DNA of 64,000 nt from Microscilla marina ATCC 23134 (GTDB lineage: Bacteria; Bacteroidota; Bacteroidia; Cytophagales; Microscillaceae). The position numbers were made by a program, and so were the translations under genes. Under the pieces are notes generated by a model. That model ran no database searches. It was not told the origin of the DNA and saw only the letters and a program-made list of their open reading frames with translations. Location: the NCBI RefSeq assembly GCF_000169175.1, contig NZ_AAWS01000007.1:86001-150000 (forward strand). Reading direction: 5' to 3'. The first letter of the stretch is position 1. Each line of letters starts with the position of its first letter. Of this stretch, positions 1 to 8,755 are shown piece by piece.

Positions 1-2
1 TA

Positions 3-2168
3 TTGGTTTCTGAGAGTAACGAAGTGATGTTTTCTAACAAGCTAAGTAATGCTATTTTGGCCGAAATAGCCCAAAACCAACCCTCTAAAGAAGAACTAAT
101 TGCTCAGTTTTCGGCAAGTGATGTTCCTTTGTTTGAAGTCATGCAAGTATTGGTTAAACTTGAACAAGCAGGGTACATCAAAGAAGTAAGTGATTTTTTT
201 ACCCCTGAACAAGCGGCTTATTGGGAGTCGGCAGGGTTCAATACCACCCATTTGGCGCAGGTATTACAACAAAAAACTATAGGTTTGATAAGTGTTGGAG
301 TAGCACAAGAAGTGTTTGAAGATGCCTGTTGTCAAGCTCAATTGCAGTTGTCTGCTACGCCCGATGTATACCTGGTCATTACCAAAGACTACAACCACCC
401 TGAGCTTAGCCAACTCAATCAACAGTTTGAACAAAGCAAAACCCCTTGGCTATTGGTCAAACCTACGGGACAAACTTTATGGTGGGGACCTGTGTTTGTA
501 CCAGGCAAAACTGCTTGCTGGCAGTGTTTGCATCATCGGCTAGAGCTACACAACCCTATTAATAAATTTTATAAAAATATCAAAAACACGGCTCAAGCAC
601 CCTCCAAACCCTTGGTGAGCCATCCCGCAACTTTTCAAATGGCGGCGAGTTTTGCAGTACTCGCCCTGGTAAAATGGTTGTATCACCAACCAACCGATGC
701 TTCAGAAACCCAAATTACTTCATTCAATACCCAAACTCTTGAGAAACAGCATCACGCTGTAGTTAAACGTCCTCAGTGTAATGCATGTGGCGATGTTACC
801 ATCAAATCTCCCCAACCTATTACTTTACAGCCAGTGTCGGTTGCTTCTACCCTGGGGGGCTACCGTGCTGAGTCGCCTGAAGTAAGTTTTCAAAAATACA
901 AGCACCATATCAGCCCTATATCAGGCATTATCTCTGGTTTGAAACCTTACGGTAATACGAATCATGCTGACATTCACAATTATTCATCAGGGCGAAACCT
1001 TGCCTTGCAAAGTGTATCTATGTTTTGGTTAAACCACCACTTGCGTAGTGGCAACGGAGGAAAAGGAAAAACCGATATTCAAGCAAAAATGGGCGCCGTT
1101 GGTGAGGCAATCGAGCGTTACAGTCTGATGTATCAAGAAGGGGAGAGGTACACTATCAAAGCCGCTCTTCAGGATTTACCAGAAGGCATTCATCCTAATC
1201 AATGCATGAACTACAGCAAGGCACAAATGCAAAGTCGGGATACCACCAATATCAGCAGTGCCAAGTTTTATGAACTTATTCCGGTTCCTTTTGATGCTTC
1301 AGAAACAATGGATTGGACTCCTGTGTACTCATTGACCAATCAGAAGTTTAAATACCTACCTGCTTGTTTTTGCTATGCCCAATATCCTGCTAAAGATGAG
1401 AGCCAATTGTATGCTTATCCTGACTCTAATGGTTGTGCAGCAGGCAATACCATAGAAGAAGCTATTTTACAGGGGTTTATGGAGTTGGTAGAGCGCGACG
1501 CAACCGCCATATGGTGGTATAATCGTCTAAAACGCCCCGCAGTAGACCTTGATACTTTAGACAATCCTTATATCGACAAGATGAGGGCATATTATACGTC
1601 AATCAACCGTAGTTTGTGGGTATTAGACATCACCAATGACTTAGGAGTGCCAGTTTTTGTGGCCGTTTCACACTGTCTGAAGGGCAATAAAGAAAAAATA
1701 CTGTATGCTTTTGGGGCACACCTGGAGGCCAGTATTGCGGTAGAACGTGCAGTGATAGAACTCAACCAGTTGCTACCTATTGGCACTTCAGATAAGTACT
1801 TAACGCAGGACCAGGCTTTTATAGATTGGTTAGATACCCAAACCCTCACAAGTAATGGCTACCTTTTGCCTAAGGAAGGAGCAACCAAAAACATCCAGAC
1901 CGATTATCCCAGGTTATGCAAGCCAACCATTTATGACAGTGTAAAGTATTGCATAGCCACTGCCCGGCAACAGGGTTTAGAAACATTGGTGTTAGACCTG
2001 ACACAGCCTGATATAGTTTTGCCAGTAGTGAAAGTAATTGTGCCTGGTATGCGGCATTTTTGGCGCAGAACTGCACCTGGTCGACTGTATGATGTTCCAG
2101 TAAAAATGGGTTGGTTGAGTCGGCCATTGGCAGAAGAAGCATTGAACCCTATCAGCATATTTATTTAA
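3..2168 (+). CDS. TOMM cyclodehydratase: E1-like docking domain fused to YcaO (5' end at window edge)
   Basis: Likely a thiazole/oxazole-forming RiPP maturase that uses ATP to cyclise Cys, Ser or Thr of a precursor peptide. The N-terminal third resembles the ThiF/E1-like leader-binding cyclodehydratase domain and carries a zinc tetracysteine, C172-x2-C175 and C259-x2-C262. The YcaO domain starts near residue 300 and shows the Gly-rich SGNGGKGKT around residue 349, GAVGEAIERYS near 365, and an EEAILQGFMELVERD segment. The C-terminus has the family's PGMRHFWRR, APGRLYDVP and LNP pattern, but ends LNPISIFI rather than a full PxPxP tail. The first visible codon is TTG at base 3, so the true start may lie upstream. 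At 721 residues it is near full length for such fusions. The next gene starts 23 bases after the stop, so the two are probably co-transcribed. Family assignment is confident; the substrate is unknown. Confidence 0.88.
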   Translation: MVSESNEVMFSNKLSNAILAEIAQNQPSKEELIAQFSASDVPLFEVMQVLVKLEQAGYIKEVSDFFTPEQAAYWESAGFNTTHLAQVLQQKTIGLISVGVAQEVFEDACCQAQLQLSATPDVYLVITKDYNHPELSQLNQQFEQSKTPWLLVKPTGQTLWWGPVFVPGKTACWQCLHHRLELHNPINKFYKNIKNTAQAPSKPLVSHPATFQMAASFAVLALVKWLYHQPTDASETQITSFNTQTLEKQHHAVVKRPQCNACGDVTIKSPQPITLQPVSVASTLGGYRAESPEVSFQKYKHHISPISGIISGLKPYGNTNHADIHNYSSGRNLALQSVSMFWLNHHLRSGNGGKGKTDIQAKMGAVGEAIERYSLMYQEGERYTIKAALQDLPEGIHPNQCMNYSKAQMQSRDTTNISSAKFYELIPVPFDASETMDWTPVYSLTNQKFKYLPACFCYAQYPAKDESQLYAYPDSNGCAAGNTIEEAILQGFMELVERDATAIWWYNRLKRPAVDLDTLDNPYIDKMRAYYTSINRSLWVLDITNDLGVPVFVAVSHCLKGNKEKILYAFGAHLEASIAVERAVIELNQLLPIGTSDKYLTQDQAFIDWLDTQTLTSNGYLLPKEGATKNIQTDYPRLCKPTIYDSVKYCIATARQQGLETLVLDLTQPDIVLPVVKVIVPGMRHFWRRTAPGRLYDVPVKMGWLSRPLAEEALNPISIFI

Positions 2169-2191
2169 CCCAACAAATCAATTCAAGAATT

Positions 2192-3466
2192 ATGAAATAT
2201 ATCTCTTATAACAATCATTCTTTTAAGAAAACAAAATACTACGGGCGTTTGTCAAAAGCACAGCAAGACGACTTTGACCTATTATCTAATATTTTTTATT
2301 TTAAAACCAATAACTATGTGCTTGATCAACTGATTGATTGGGATAACCTGGAAACTGACCCCCTGTTTAGACTTAATTTTTTGCATAAAAATGTTTTGAG
2401 TGAGGCTGACTATCAACAACTTCTTTCTCTTTATCAGGCAGGCGCCAGCATAGAGGTGCTACAACCTTTCATTGAATTGATCAGAAAAAAAACAACTCCT
2501 CAAATTCCCTATGACGAAAAGTGCTTTCCTACGGCTGGTGGTGAACGTATCAAAGGTTTGTATCGGTCTTTTAATAATGTGATTAGTTTGTTTCCTGATC
2601 CTATGTTGAAAACCTGTCATGCGTATTGCTCTTATTGCTTTCGCTGGATCGCATTTAACAATAGCGAAGTACAAAGTTATACCTCTTACAAAGACCCTCA
2701 AACTCCAGTGACTTACCTAAAAGCCAACCCCGAAATTAATGAAACGTTGTTTACTGGTGCCGACCCACTCACGTTGACTGCCGCAAAAATAAAAGAGTAT
2801 ATTGATCCATTGCTGACCATAGACTCAGTAACAACGATTCGGTTCAATACTAAAGCATTGACCTGGTGGCCGTTTCGGTTTACAACTGATAAAGACGCTA
2901 AAAATATACTGGAATTGTTTAAGCACATTGTGGCATCAGGGCGTACACTTACTTTTTGTGCCCACCTTACCCACGTGAAAGAGTTGCAGAATGACAATGT
3001 GATAGAAGCCGTGAAGAACATTCAGGCAACTGGAGCTAAGATTATATGTCAAGGTCCAGTAGTAGAAGGAATCAATGATACTATAGAAGATTGGGTAAAC
3101 TTATGGAGCCAAGAGGTAGCTTTGGGTTTACAGCCTTATTATATGTTTGTAGAACTTAATCATAATGCAGAGGCAAGCTTCCGAATTCCCTTGGCAAAAG
3201 CTGTTCATATATTTCAGGAAGCCGAAAAACGCGTCAAAGGTTTGCAACAACCTTTTAATGGCCCTGTGTTTATGAACGATGTACATTGTGTGTCTATAGA
3301 TGAAGTGACTGATGACAATGATGCAAAACAATTTGCCCTTAAGTGCCTTGCTTCGCCTTATGCCGAAAGCGAAGGACAAGTGAAGCATATTCCTTATGAT
3401 AAAGACACTCGTAGTGCAGGCAATTTGGTTGAAATGTTTATGCCAGAGGAGCATTCGAAGCCATAG
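2192..3466 (+). CDS. KamA-like (lysine 2,3-aminomutase family) radical SAM protein
   Basis: Radical SAM protein with the 4Fe-4S motif C142-x3-C146-x2-C149 (CHAYCSYC), followed by FRW and ETLFTGADPLTLTA, which match the KamA subfamily (typically CxYCxYCxR and SGGDPL). The frame stays open upstream to base 2111, but ATG 2192 is preferred because the earlier start would overlap the YcaO gene and the family-like sequence begins here; this gives 424 residues. True lysine 2,3-aminomutases have a PGGGGK segment whose Lys binds PLP. The equivalent stretch here reads PFNGPVFMNDV with no such Lys, so a PLP-dependent aminomutase reaction is doubtful. Its place directly after the YcaO gene suggests peptide modification. 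Family is confident; activity is not. Confidence 0.85.
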   Translation: MKYISYNNHSFKKTKYYGRLSKAQQDDFDLLSNIFYFKTNNYVLDQLIDWDNLETDPLFRLNFLHKNVLSEADYQQLLSLYQAGASIEVLQPFIELIRKKTTPQIPYDEKCFPTAGGERIKGLYRSFNNVISLFPDPMLKTCHAYCSYCFRWIAFNNSEVQSYTSYKDPQTPVTYLKANPEINETLFTGADPLTLTAAKIKEYIDPLLTIDSVTTIRFNTKALTWWPFRFTTDKDAKNILELFKHIVASGRTLTFCAHLTHVKELQNDNVIEAVKNIQATGAKIICQGPVVEGINDTIEDWVNLWSQEVALGLQPYYMFVELNHNAEASFRIPLAKAVHIFQEAEKRVKGLQQPFNGPVFMNDVHCVSIDEVTDDNDAKQFALKCLASPYAESEGQVKHIPYDKDTRSAGNLVEMFMPEEHSKP

Positions 3467-3553
3467 TGCATAAACTATTTCTTGATTTCTAATCCATTCG
3501 GTAGTAATTTGAGTTTATTTTAATGTTGGAGAGATGGAATAAACTTATTACTT

Positions 3554-4471
3554 ATGGCTACAATTGAGAATACAATCACTAAAAATACTATTTACCTTAA
3601 TTCCCAGCATATATTTGGCAGAAGCCCACACAGTTCTACCCAACTTGATGCGAAAGACGTGTCTAAGTCACATGCCACTTTATATTGGCAGGGAGGGTTG
3701 TGGCATATCAAAGACCACAGCCGTAACGGGACAGTGGTGAATGGCAAATTTTTGCATAATTCTGTAGAGCGACTGGCAAAGGGGCAAACTATACAGTTTG
3801 GCAAAGACCCTGCTACTCAATGGAAAGTACTCGATATTGCGCCACCACTCAACTATTTGGAGTTGCTTAATAATTCACCACAAGTCATTCCGCTGGAGTC
3901 TTATTATGCACTACCCAATGAAGATACACCCGAAATAGCTTTTTTTTGTACACCAGACAGGCAATGGAAAGCAGAGCGTGCCGGAGAAACTTTTGAGCCT
4001 GAACACCATCAAGTGTTTGTGTGCAATAATGAAGAATGGCGTTTTGTAAGAAATGAGCTAGTGGATGAAACTGTGGACTATGGGCGAATTAAACAAAACG
4101 CGTGGTTTGAGTTTACCCTAAGCGCCGATCAGGAAACAGTGAATATTCAAATTACAATCAATGAACTGGCAATGGATATGGGTGAACACGCCCATAACTA
4201 TATGTTGCTTGCCTTGGCGCGCAAACGCAAAGAAGACATAGAAGCAGGGCTAGACCCCAAAGATCAAGGATGGCAAAGTATAGATGCACTCACTTATGAG
4301 TTGTCAAAAGAAGAATTAAAAGAAGTAGACCAATACAACCTTAACTTACGCATTCATCGTTTACGCAAAGGCTTACAAAAGCTAAAGCCACACGGAACAC
4401 AGTTTGTTAACATTATTGAACGAAGAAAAGGGGAAATACGCTTTGGACATCCCAAAATCAAAATACAGTAA
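3554..4471 (+). CDS. FHA domain protein with C-terminal winged-helix-like domain
   Basis: The N-terminal forkhead-associated domain (about residues 17-80) shows FGRSP, SKSHATLYW and the DHSRNGTVVNGK loop, which binds phosphothreonine peptides. The C-terminal third (about 200-300), with regularly spaced hydrophobics and ELSKEELKEVDQYNLNLRIH followed by RLRKGLQKL, looks like an OmpR/PhoB-type winged helix, so DNA binding is plausible. No signal peptide or membrane segment is visible. It starts 87 bases after the radical SAM gene on the same strand and is followed by a strong hairpin, so it may close that operon. It could couple Ser/Thr kinase signalling to transcription of the locus, but no kinase is in the window. 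FHA call is firm; the winged-helix call is moderate. Confidence 0.8.
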   Translation: MATIENTITKNTIYLNSQHIFGRSPHSSTQLDAKDVSKSHATLYWQGGLWHIKDHSRNGTVVNGKFLHNSVERLAKGQTIQFGKDPATQWKVLDIAPPLNYLELLNNSPQVIPLESYYALPNEDTPEIAFFCTPDRQWKAERAGETFEPEHHQVFVCNNEEWRFVRNELVDETVDYGRIKQNAWFEFTLSADQETVNIQITINELAMDMGEHAHNYMLLALARKRKEDIEAGLDPKDQGWQSIDALTYELSKEELKEVDQYNLNLRIHRLRKGLQKLKPHGTQFVNIIERRKGEIRFGHPKIKIQ

Positions 4472-4478
4472 TTGTAGT

Positions 4479-4509
4479 AGGTGCCCGCATACCACAAAGG
4501 CGGGCACCT
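4479..4509. terminator. Bidirectional hairpin between convergent genes
   Basis: A perfect 10-bp GC-rich stem, AGGTGCCCGC (4479-4488) with GCGGGCACCT (4500-4509), separated by 11 bases. It lies between the stop of the FHA gene and the stop of the convergent permease gene. The T tract is weak on both sides. Confidence 0.7.
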
Positions 4510-4514
4510 GTTAA

Positions 4515-5693
4515 TCAAGCTTGTTTGCTGAGTAGGCGCATAACTACCAAAATATTAATGCCTATAGTAAGCCCCGTAAATGCCAACCCCACCAAAATGG
4601 TAATAGGCTCAATACCTGGAGTAACCTCCAGTCCACTGTCAATCATAAAGCGTTGGGTAAGTTGAATGCCGTAATATACCAAACCAAAAGTAAGCACTGA
4701 CAAGCCACAAACAAATGCAATAAAAAAGTAGATGAGGTTTTTGCCAATCATTTGGGCAGTGTACCCTAGTTGTATCAAAAGCTTAATTTCGTTTTTAGAC
4801 TCTGCAAGCACCACCCTAAAGCTCATCATAAATATAACAAACGATAATGCAATAAAAAACGCCCCTAAAATACTGATCACCGACATGACTATTTTGATTA
4901 CACCACCTGCTTTGCTGGCGTTCAAGCGGTCTTTATTAATTTGAATCCGTTTTTTTTCAAAGTAATTTGCAATGGCAGGGTCTGCCGGGTTTTTTACCTT
5001 AAGTATCAAACGCGAGGGGTTTACCTCTTCGTTGCGTCCAATATTTTTGTTTGCCCAATCCATAAAGCTTTCAGGTACAATCATAGATGGAATACGTTCA
5101 CTAAAACCTACCACTCTGCCTTTAAAACTTGCCTTACCCTGAGGTCCTTCTATGCGTATACTTACTTTGAGTAAGCCAATAGTTGATTTAGATATTTGAG
5201 GAAACCCATTACCCAGAGCATAACCAAAATTGTATAAGTCTAAAAAGTTTTTAGAAATAATTACCGGAATCAACTTTTGCCCTTCTTTCCAACCCCACCC
5301 TTCAGGTATTTCACCTATCATTTGGTCAGGCACTGACTCAAAAAATAGTTCAGAATAAAAGGGGATTTTCCCTTTAGCAAAAGCAATTACTTTGTATTGG
5401 TTAGACTTAAACTCACCTATATCCTCTACAAATGGCTGTCGTTTCAGACTGCGAAGATCTTTTTTGCGAAAACTAGCCCGTGCCATAGTCAACATATTAC
5501 CTAATCCTACTTGTTTGCTTACAATCAAGTATTCAGGATAGGTGTTTTTAGGGTTGAGCACTTTATTTACCTGAATGTATAGTTGCACTGAAAGTAACAA
5601 CATAAGCAGACCTAACAAAAAACCCAATCCGGCAAATAAAAATTGCCCAAGGCTTTGGCGAGAGCGAAAAATTTTATTCAGTATCTTATTCAT
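4515..5693 (-). CDS. FtsX/MacB-like ABC transporter permease
   Basis: A 392-residue membrane protein with one N-terminal transmembrane helix (about 17-40), a soluble domain of about 220 residues, and three C-terminal helices (about 270-300, 320-345, 360-385). This is the FtsX/MacB permease layout used by ABC systems that act on lipoproteins or cell-wall hydrolases rather than moving solutes. No ATPase gene is adjacent, so its partner must be encoded elsewhere. It stands alone on the minus strand, with a hairpin just beyond its stop and a long gap upstream. The fold class is well supported by topology; the substrate is unknown. Confidence 0.65.
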   Translation of the reverse strand: MNKILNKIFRSRQSLGQFLFAGLGFLLGLLMLLLSVQLYIQVNKVLNPKNTYPEYLIVSKQVGLGNMLTMARASFRKKDLRSLKRQPFVEDIGEFKSNQYKVIAFAKGKIPFYSELFFESVPDQMIGEIPEGWGWKEGQKLIPVIISKNFLDLYNFGYALGNGFPQISKSTIGLLKVSIRIEGPQGKASFKGRVVGFSERIPSMIVPESFMDWANKNIGRNEEVNPSRLILKVKNPADPAIANYFEKKRIQINKDRLNASKAGGVIKIVMSVISILGAFFIALSFVIFMMSFRVVLAESKNEIKLLIQLGYTAQMIGKNLIYFFIAFVCGLSVLTFGLVYYGIQLTQRFMIDSGLEVTPGIEPITILVGLAFTGLTIGINILVVMRLLSKQA

Positions 5694-6486
5694 AAAAGTT
5701 TTAAGTCATGAGGGTGATTGGTGTTGAAAGATAACAGAAGTATAAAAATAAAGAAAGCACCAGCGCTCAAAATTCGGTGAAGCACTGTATTTATACTTAA
5801 ACAAAAATGGTTTTGAGGATGGATTTTGACTAACTGTCTGAATACCAACATTAATCAATCCTGTAAATCCTAAAACCGAGTCTACAGCTTGCTGTGACGA
5901 GCTCACCGCAGGTAATCACTTTAATCCTAGTATAGCTTTTGGTATGATGTTTTTCGGATGGTTGCCACTTCCAGGTGAGTGCTTGAGTATAGGAGAGTGT
6001 ATAACTGTGCTATGTTGTGTTATACAACTTTATTAGATTATTTTGGGAGAGTAAAGAAGTAAAATCAAGTAACAAGAAAAAAATGGTGAAATACGGAAGT
6101 ACTTTGAATATTATAAAATAGATGGAATTGATATTTTAATAGCGTAAAAATCTTATTTTTATTAATTTTTGGGTTAAAATAAGCTCAATTAGGAAAATAA
6201 AAGCGATTGATTTGTTCACCTACTTTTACTATGCTTGTTTACTCATTTTAGCACTATATATAGTGATATAAAGCTTTGTTTCAGTGATTGAGGAGTATTT
6301 TTGGGTCATTTATTATTCATACTGTTGTTGTGTACAATTACTGTTGTTTACTGGGTTTTTTACGCATCTTGATGGTGTATACTTTTTGTTTACCCCTGTT
6401 TCTTTGATTATATTTTGAGTTATAGTAGAATTGCCAATGAATATTTTATTCAGTTTCAATTATATTACACAATAACTTAAAAAATT
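5694..6486. other. Intergenic region with promoter and repeated TGTTTAC motifs
   Basis: About 790 bases without a convincing gene, upstream of the first metalloprotease. It holds four copies of a TTGTTTAC or TTGTTCAC motif, at 6212, 6235, 6344 and 6387, ending in the promoter annotated separately. The left part, 5700-6180, is AT-rich and I see no gene or clear structure in it. Confidence 0.5.
6386..6417 (+). promoter_or_regulatory. Putative promoter of the first M57 lipoprotein gene
   Basis: TTG at 6386-6388 and TATTTTG at 6411-6417, separated by 22 bases, resemble the Bacteroidota -33/-7 pair. The same two boxes at the same 22-base spacing precede the paralogous gene at 7836, and the distance from -7 box to start codon is nearly equal (76 and 75 bases). 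That conservation is the main support. Confidence 0.55.
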
Positions 6487-7335
6487 ATGAAAAAGAACAC
6501 ATTGTTCACCGCAGTGCTTGCTGTTGTAATGGCTGCATTTACTTTCTCTTGTAAGCAACAAGAAGGAAACGTAAATCCAGTAAAAACCAATCCTATCAGC
6601 ACAGAAGTAATAGCACAGTTTAAAAGCTTGGGTATAGATGCCCGTGATGCTAAATTTGGTGAAGTAACCAATGAGTTAACTGGTGAAAAGCAAACAGGAT
6701 ACACCTTAGAGAAAGACCTGTTTGTTTCTGAAAAGCAATTAGCAGAAATGCTGAGCAGCAGTGTAAAAACAGGTCCTGGTGGTGAACAATACAGAACCAC
6801 CAACCTAGTAAACGGTACTCGTACAATTAGAGTAATTGGATACACTGGCGGTTCTTTTGCCTTAACCAGTAAAATGAGAAGCGGTTTACAGCAGGCAGTT
6901 GCCAGCTACAACGCTTTACCATTGCGCTTAAGCTTTAGTCTTTCTTTTGCTACCAGTACCAACGCCGACATTGTAGTATACAAAGTAAGTGGTGGTGCAG
7001 GTGGATCAGCTGGATTCCCAAGTGGAGGTAACCCTTACAAGTGGGTAAGAATCAACTCTGGAACTGACGCTTACTCAACTGCAGTAAACAGACATGTAAT
7101 TGCGCACGAAATTGGTCACTGTATCGGTTTCCGTCATACTGACTGGTTCAACCGTTCTATCAGCTGTGGTTCTGGTGGAAACGAAGGAACTGCTGGGGTA
7201 GGTGCTATCCATATTCCTGGTACTCCAACTACCAATGTTACAAGAAATACTTCTATTATGGTATCTTGCTTTAACTCTGGCTCAAATGGTGTATTTACAT
7301 CTTCTGACGTAACTGCTTTGAACTTTCTATACTAA
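6487..7335 (+). CDS. M57-type (metzincin) zinc metalloprotease lipoprotein, copy 1
   Basis: A secreted lipoprotein protease. The signal peptide ends in a lipobox, TFSC with Cys at about residue 22, so the mature protein should be lipid-anchored and probably surface exposed. The zinc site is HEIGHCIGFRH at about residues 207-217, fitting metzincin HExxHxxGxxH. It is followed by SISCGSGGNEGTAGVGAIHI, where Bacteroidota M57 (dual-action HEIGH) peptidases have a similar Gly-rich stretch. The pre-region of about 90 residues before the catalytic domain (DARDAKFGEV) could be a propeptide. It is the first of a tandem pair with the gene at 7836 and has its own promoter. Substrate unknown; family call strong. 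Confidence 0.85.
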   Translation: MKKNTLFTAVLAVVMAAFTFSCKQQEGNVNPVKTNPISTEVIAQFKSLGIDARDAKFGEVTNELTGEKQTGYTLEKDLFVSEKQLAEMLSSSVKTGPGGEQYRTTNLVNGTRTIRVIGYTGGSFALTSKMRSGLQQAVASYNALPLRLSFSLSFATSTNADIVVYKVSGGAGGSAGFPSGGNPYKWVRINSGTDAYSTAVNRHVIAHEIGHCIGFRHTDWFNRSISCGSGGNEGTAGVGAIHIPGTPTTNVTRNTSIMVSCFNSGSNGVFTSSDVTALNFLY

Positions 7336-7360
7336 GAACATAGCGTTAAGTTTATAAACC

Positions 7361-7396
7361 AAGTAAAGCCCTGATGAATGCGTTAGGGCTTTACTT
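7361..7396 (+). terminator. Hairpin after first metalloprotease gene
   Basis: A perfect 12-bp stem, AAGTAAAGCCCT (7361-7372) and AGGGCTTTACTT (7385-7396), with a 12-base loop, 25 bases after the stop codon. There is no T run after it, so termination may be incomplete or the hairpin may protect the mRNA end. Confidence 0.55.
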
Positions 7397-7835
7397 ATGA
7401 TTACAATAGTAGTATAAAATCGAGTTTTTAATACTGTATTTATACGCAGAAGAATCTTTAAATAGTACCTGATTTTTGTCAGAATAGTACTGTTTATACT
7501 TGTTTTGATGCATAAAGTGCCCAATTTATGCCTTAAGTAAAAAAAATAACGCTCTTTCCTTGTTTACCCCCTCTTATCGCATTTGTTTACTTCGTATATT
7601 TTCCTCTATGTCAAAATAAAATGCTGACTAACAGAAGTATACAGGGTTAATATTGTATCATTTAAGGTTAGATATTGCCCATTTTAAATGAAAATGTTTA
7701 CGTGGTTTTTTCCTTTTTAACGTCCTGTTTACTTTTTGTTCACCCATGGTTTTTGTGAAATATTTTGAGAATAGCTAAAATTGCCAACGAATATTTTATT
7801 CAATAATCAATTATATTACACAAATATTAAAAATT
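7397..7835. other. Intergenic region upstream of second metalloprotease
   Basis: No gene is supported here. Copies of TGTTTAC or TTGTTCAC occur at 7561, 7584, 7695, 7726 and 7737. The last 95 bases match the region before the first metalloprotease gene, including the leader segment GAATATTTTATTCA and TCAATTATATTACACAA close to the start codon. Confidence 0.5.
7736..7767 (+). promoter_or_regulatory. Putative promoter of the second M57 lipoprotein gene
   Basis: TTG at 7736-7738 and TATTTTG at 7761-7767, 22 bases apart, the same arrangement as upstream of the paralogous gene. A TTGTTCACCC motif overlaps the -33 box, as TTGTTTACCCC does in the other copy. Confidence 0.55.
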
Positions 7836-8696
7836 ATGAAGAAGAGTTCTTTTTTAACCGTAATGCTTGCAGTAGCAATTGCTGCATTTACTTTTTCTTG
7901 TAAGCAGCAAGAGAACAATGTAACTCCAGCTCCAGTAACTAAAAATGGCATAAGTCAACAAGTGATTGACAATTTTTTAAAACTAGGCATTGATGCCCGT
8001 GATGCCAAATATGGAGAAGTAACCAATCCACTGACTGGCAAAACACAAGTTGGTTATACACTTGAAGGAGACATGTTTGTATCTAAAGAAAAGTATGACG
8101 AGATGTTAACAGGTGATGTCATAGCAGGACTAAATGGTGAGCAATACCGCACTTCTAACCTCGTAAGCAATAACCAAACAATTGACGTGATTGGTTACAC
8201 TGCTAACAACTCTAACGGACTAAGCTCTACATTGCAAAATGGTCTACGTTGGGCTGTGGATAATTACAACCGTTTGAACATTGGTTTACGTTTTAACCTT
8301 ACTTTTGGAACTAACTTCCAACCTAAAGACATTGTTGTATATCAGGTAAGTGGTAATGGTGGAGGATCAGCTGGATTCCCAAGTGGTGGAGCTCCTTATA
8401 AGTGGGTTCAGATTCAGGCTGGAACTGCCAACTTTGGTACTAACGTAGCTGAGCACGTAATTGGCCACGAAATTGGACACTGCTTAGGCTTACGTCACAC
8501 TGACTACTTCAACCGCTCTATTAGCTGTGGTTCTGGTGGAAACGAAGGTTCTGCTGGGGTAGGGGCTATCCAAATCGCAGGAACTCCTGGTCAGTTTAAT
8601 ATTGATATGAACTCTTTAATGTTGGCTTGTTTCAGCTCTAACGAAGATGGTGAGTTCTCTAACTTTGATATCATTGCATTAGAGAATCTATACTAG
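7836..8696 (+). CDS. M57-type (metzincin) zinc metalloprotease lipoprotein, copy 2
   Basis: Paralogue of the gene at 6487, 286 residues. The lipoprotein signal peptide ends TFSC. The zinc site HEIGHCLGLRH lies at about residues 211-221, and the SISCGSGGNEG and AGVGAIQI segments match copy 1. The two proteins align over their whole length, most closely in the signal peptide, the DARDAK segment and the catalytic domain, and diverge most at residues 100-170. Because the promoter and 5' leader are duplicated too, the pair looks like a recent tandem duplication of a whole transcription unit. Each copy ends with its own hairpin, so they are probably transcribed separately. Confidence 0.85.
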   Translation: MKKSSFLTVMLAVAIAAFTFSCKQQENNVTPAPVTKNGISQQVIDNFLKLGIDARDAKYGEVTNPLTGKTQVGYTLEGDMFVSKEKYDEMLTGDVIAGLNGEQYRTSNLVSNNQTIDVIGYTANNSNGLSSTLQNGLRWAVDNYNRLNIGLRFNLTFGTNFQPKDIVVYQVSGNGGGSAGFPSGGAPYKWVQIQAGTANFGTNVAEHVIGHEIGHCLGLRHTDYFNRSISCGSGGNEGSAGVGAIQIAGTPGQFNIDMNSLMLACFSSNEDGEFSNFDIIALENLY

Positions 8697-8727
8697 TCAT
8701 ATTTCAGACTTTTATTTAAAAGCAACT

Positions 8728-8755
8728 ACCCTGACCTGCAAGGTCAGGGTTTTTT
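8728..8755 (+). terminator. Rho-independent terminator
   Basis: A perfect 10-bp stem, ACCCTGACCT (8728-8737) and AGGTCAGGGT (8741-8750), with a GCA loop, then TTTTT. It lies 31 bases after the second metalloprotease stop. Confidence 0.9.
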
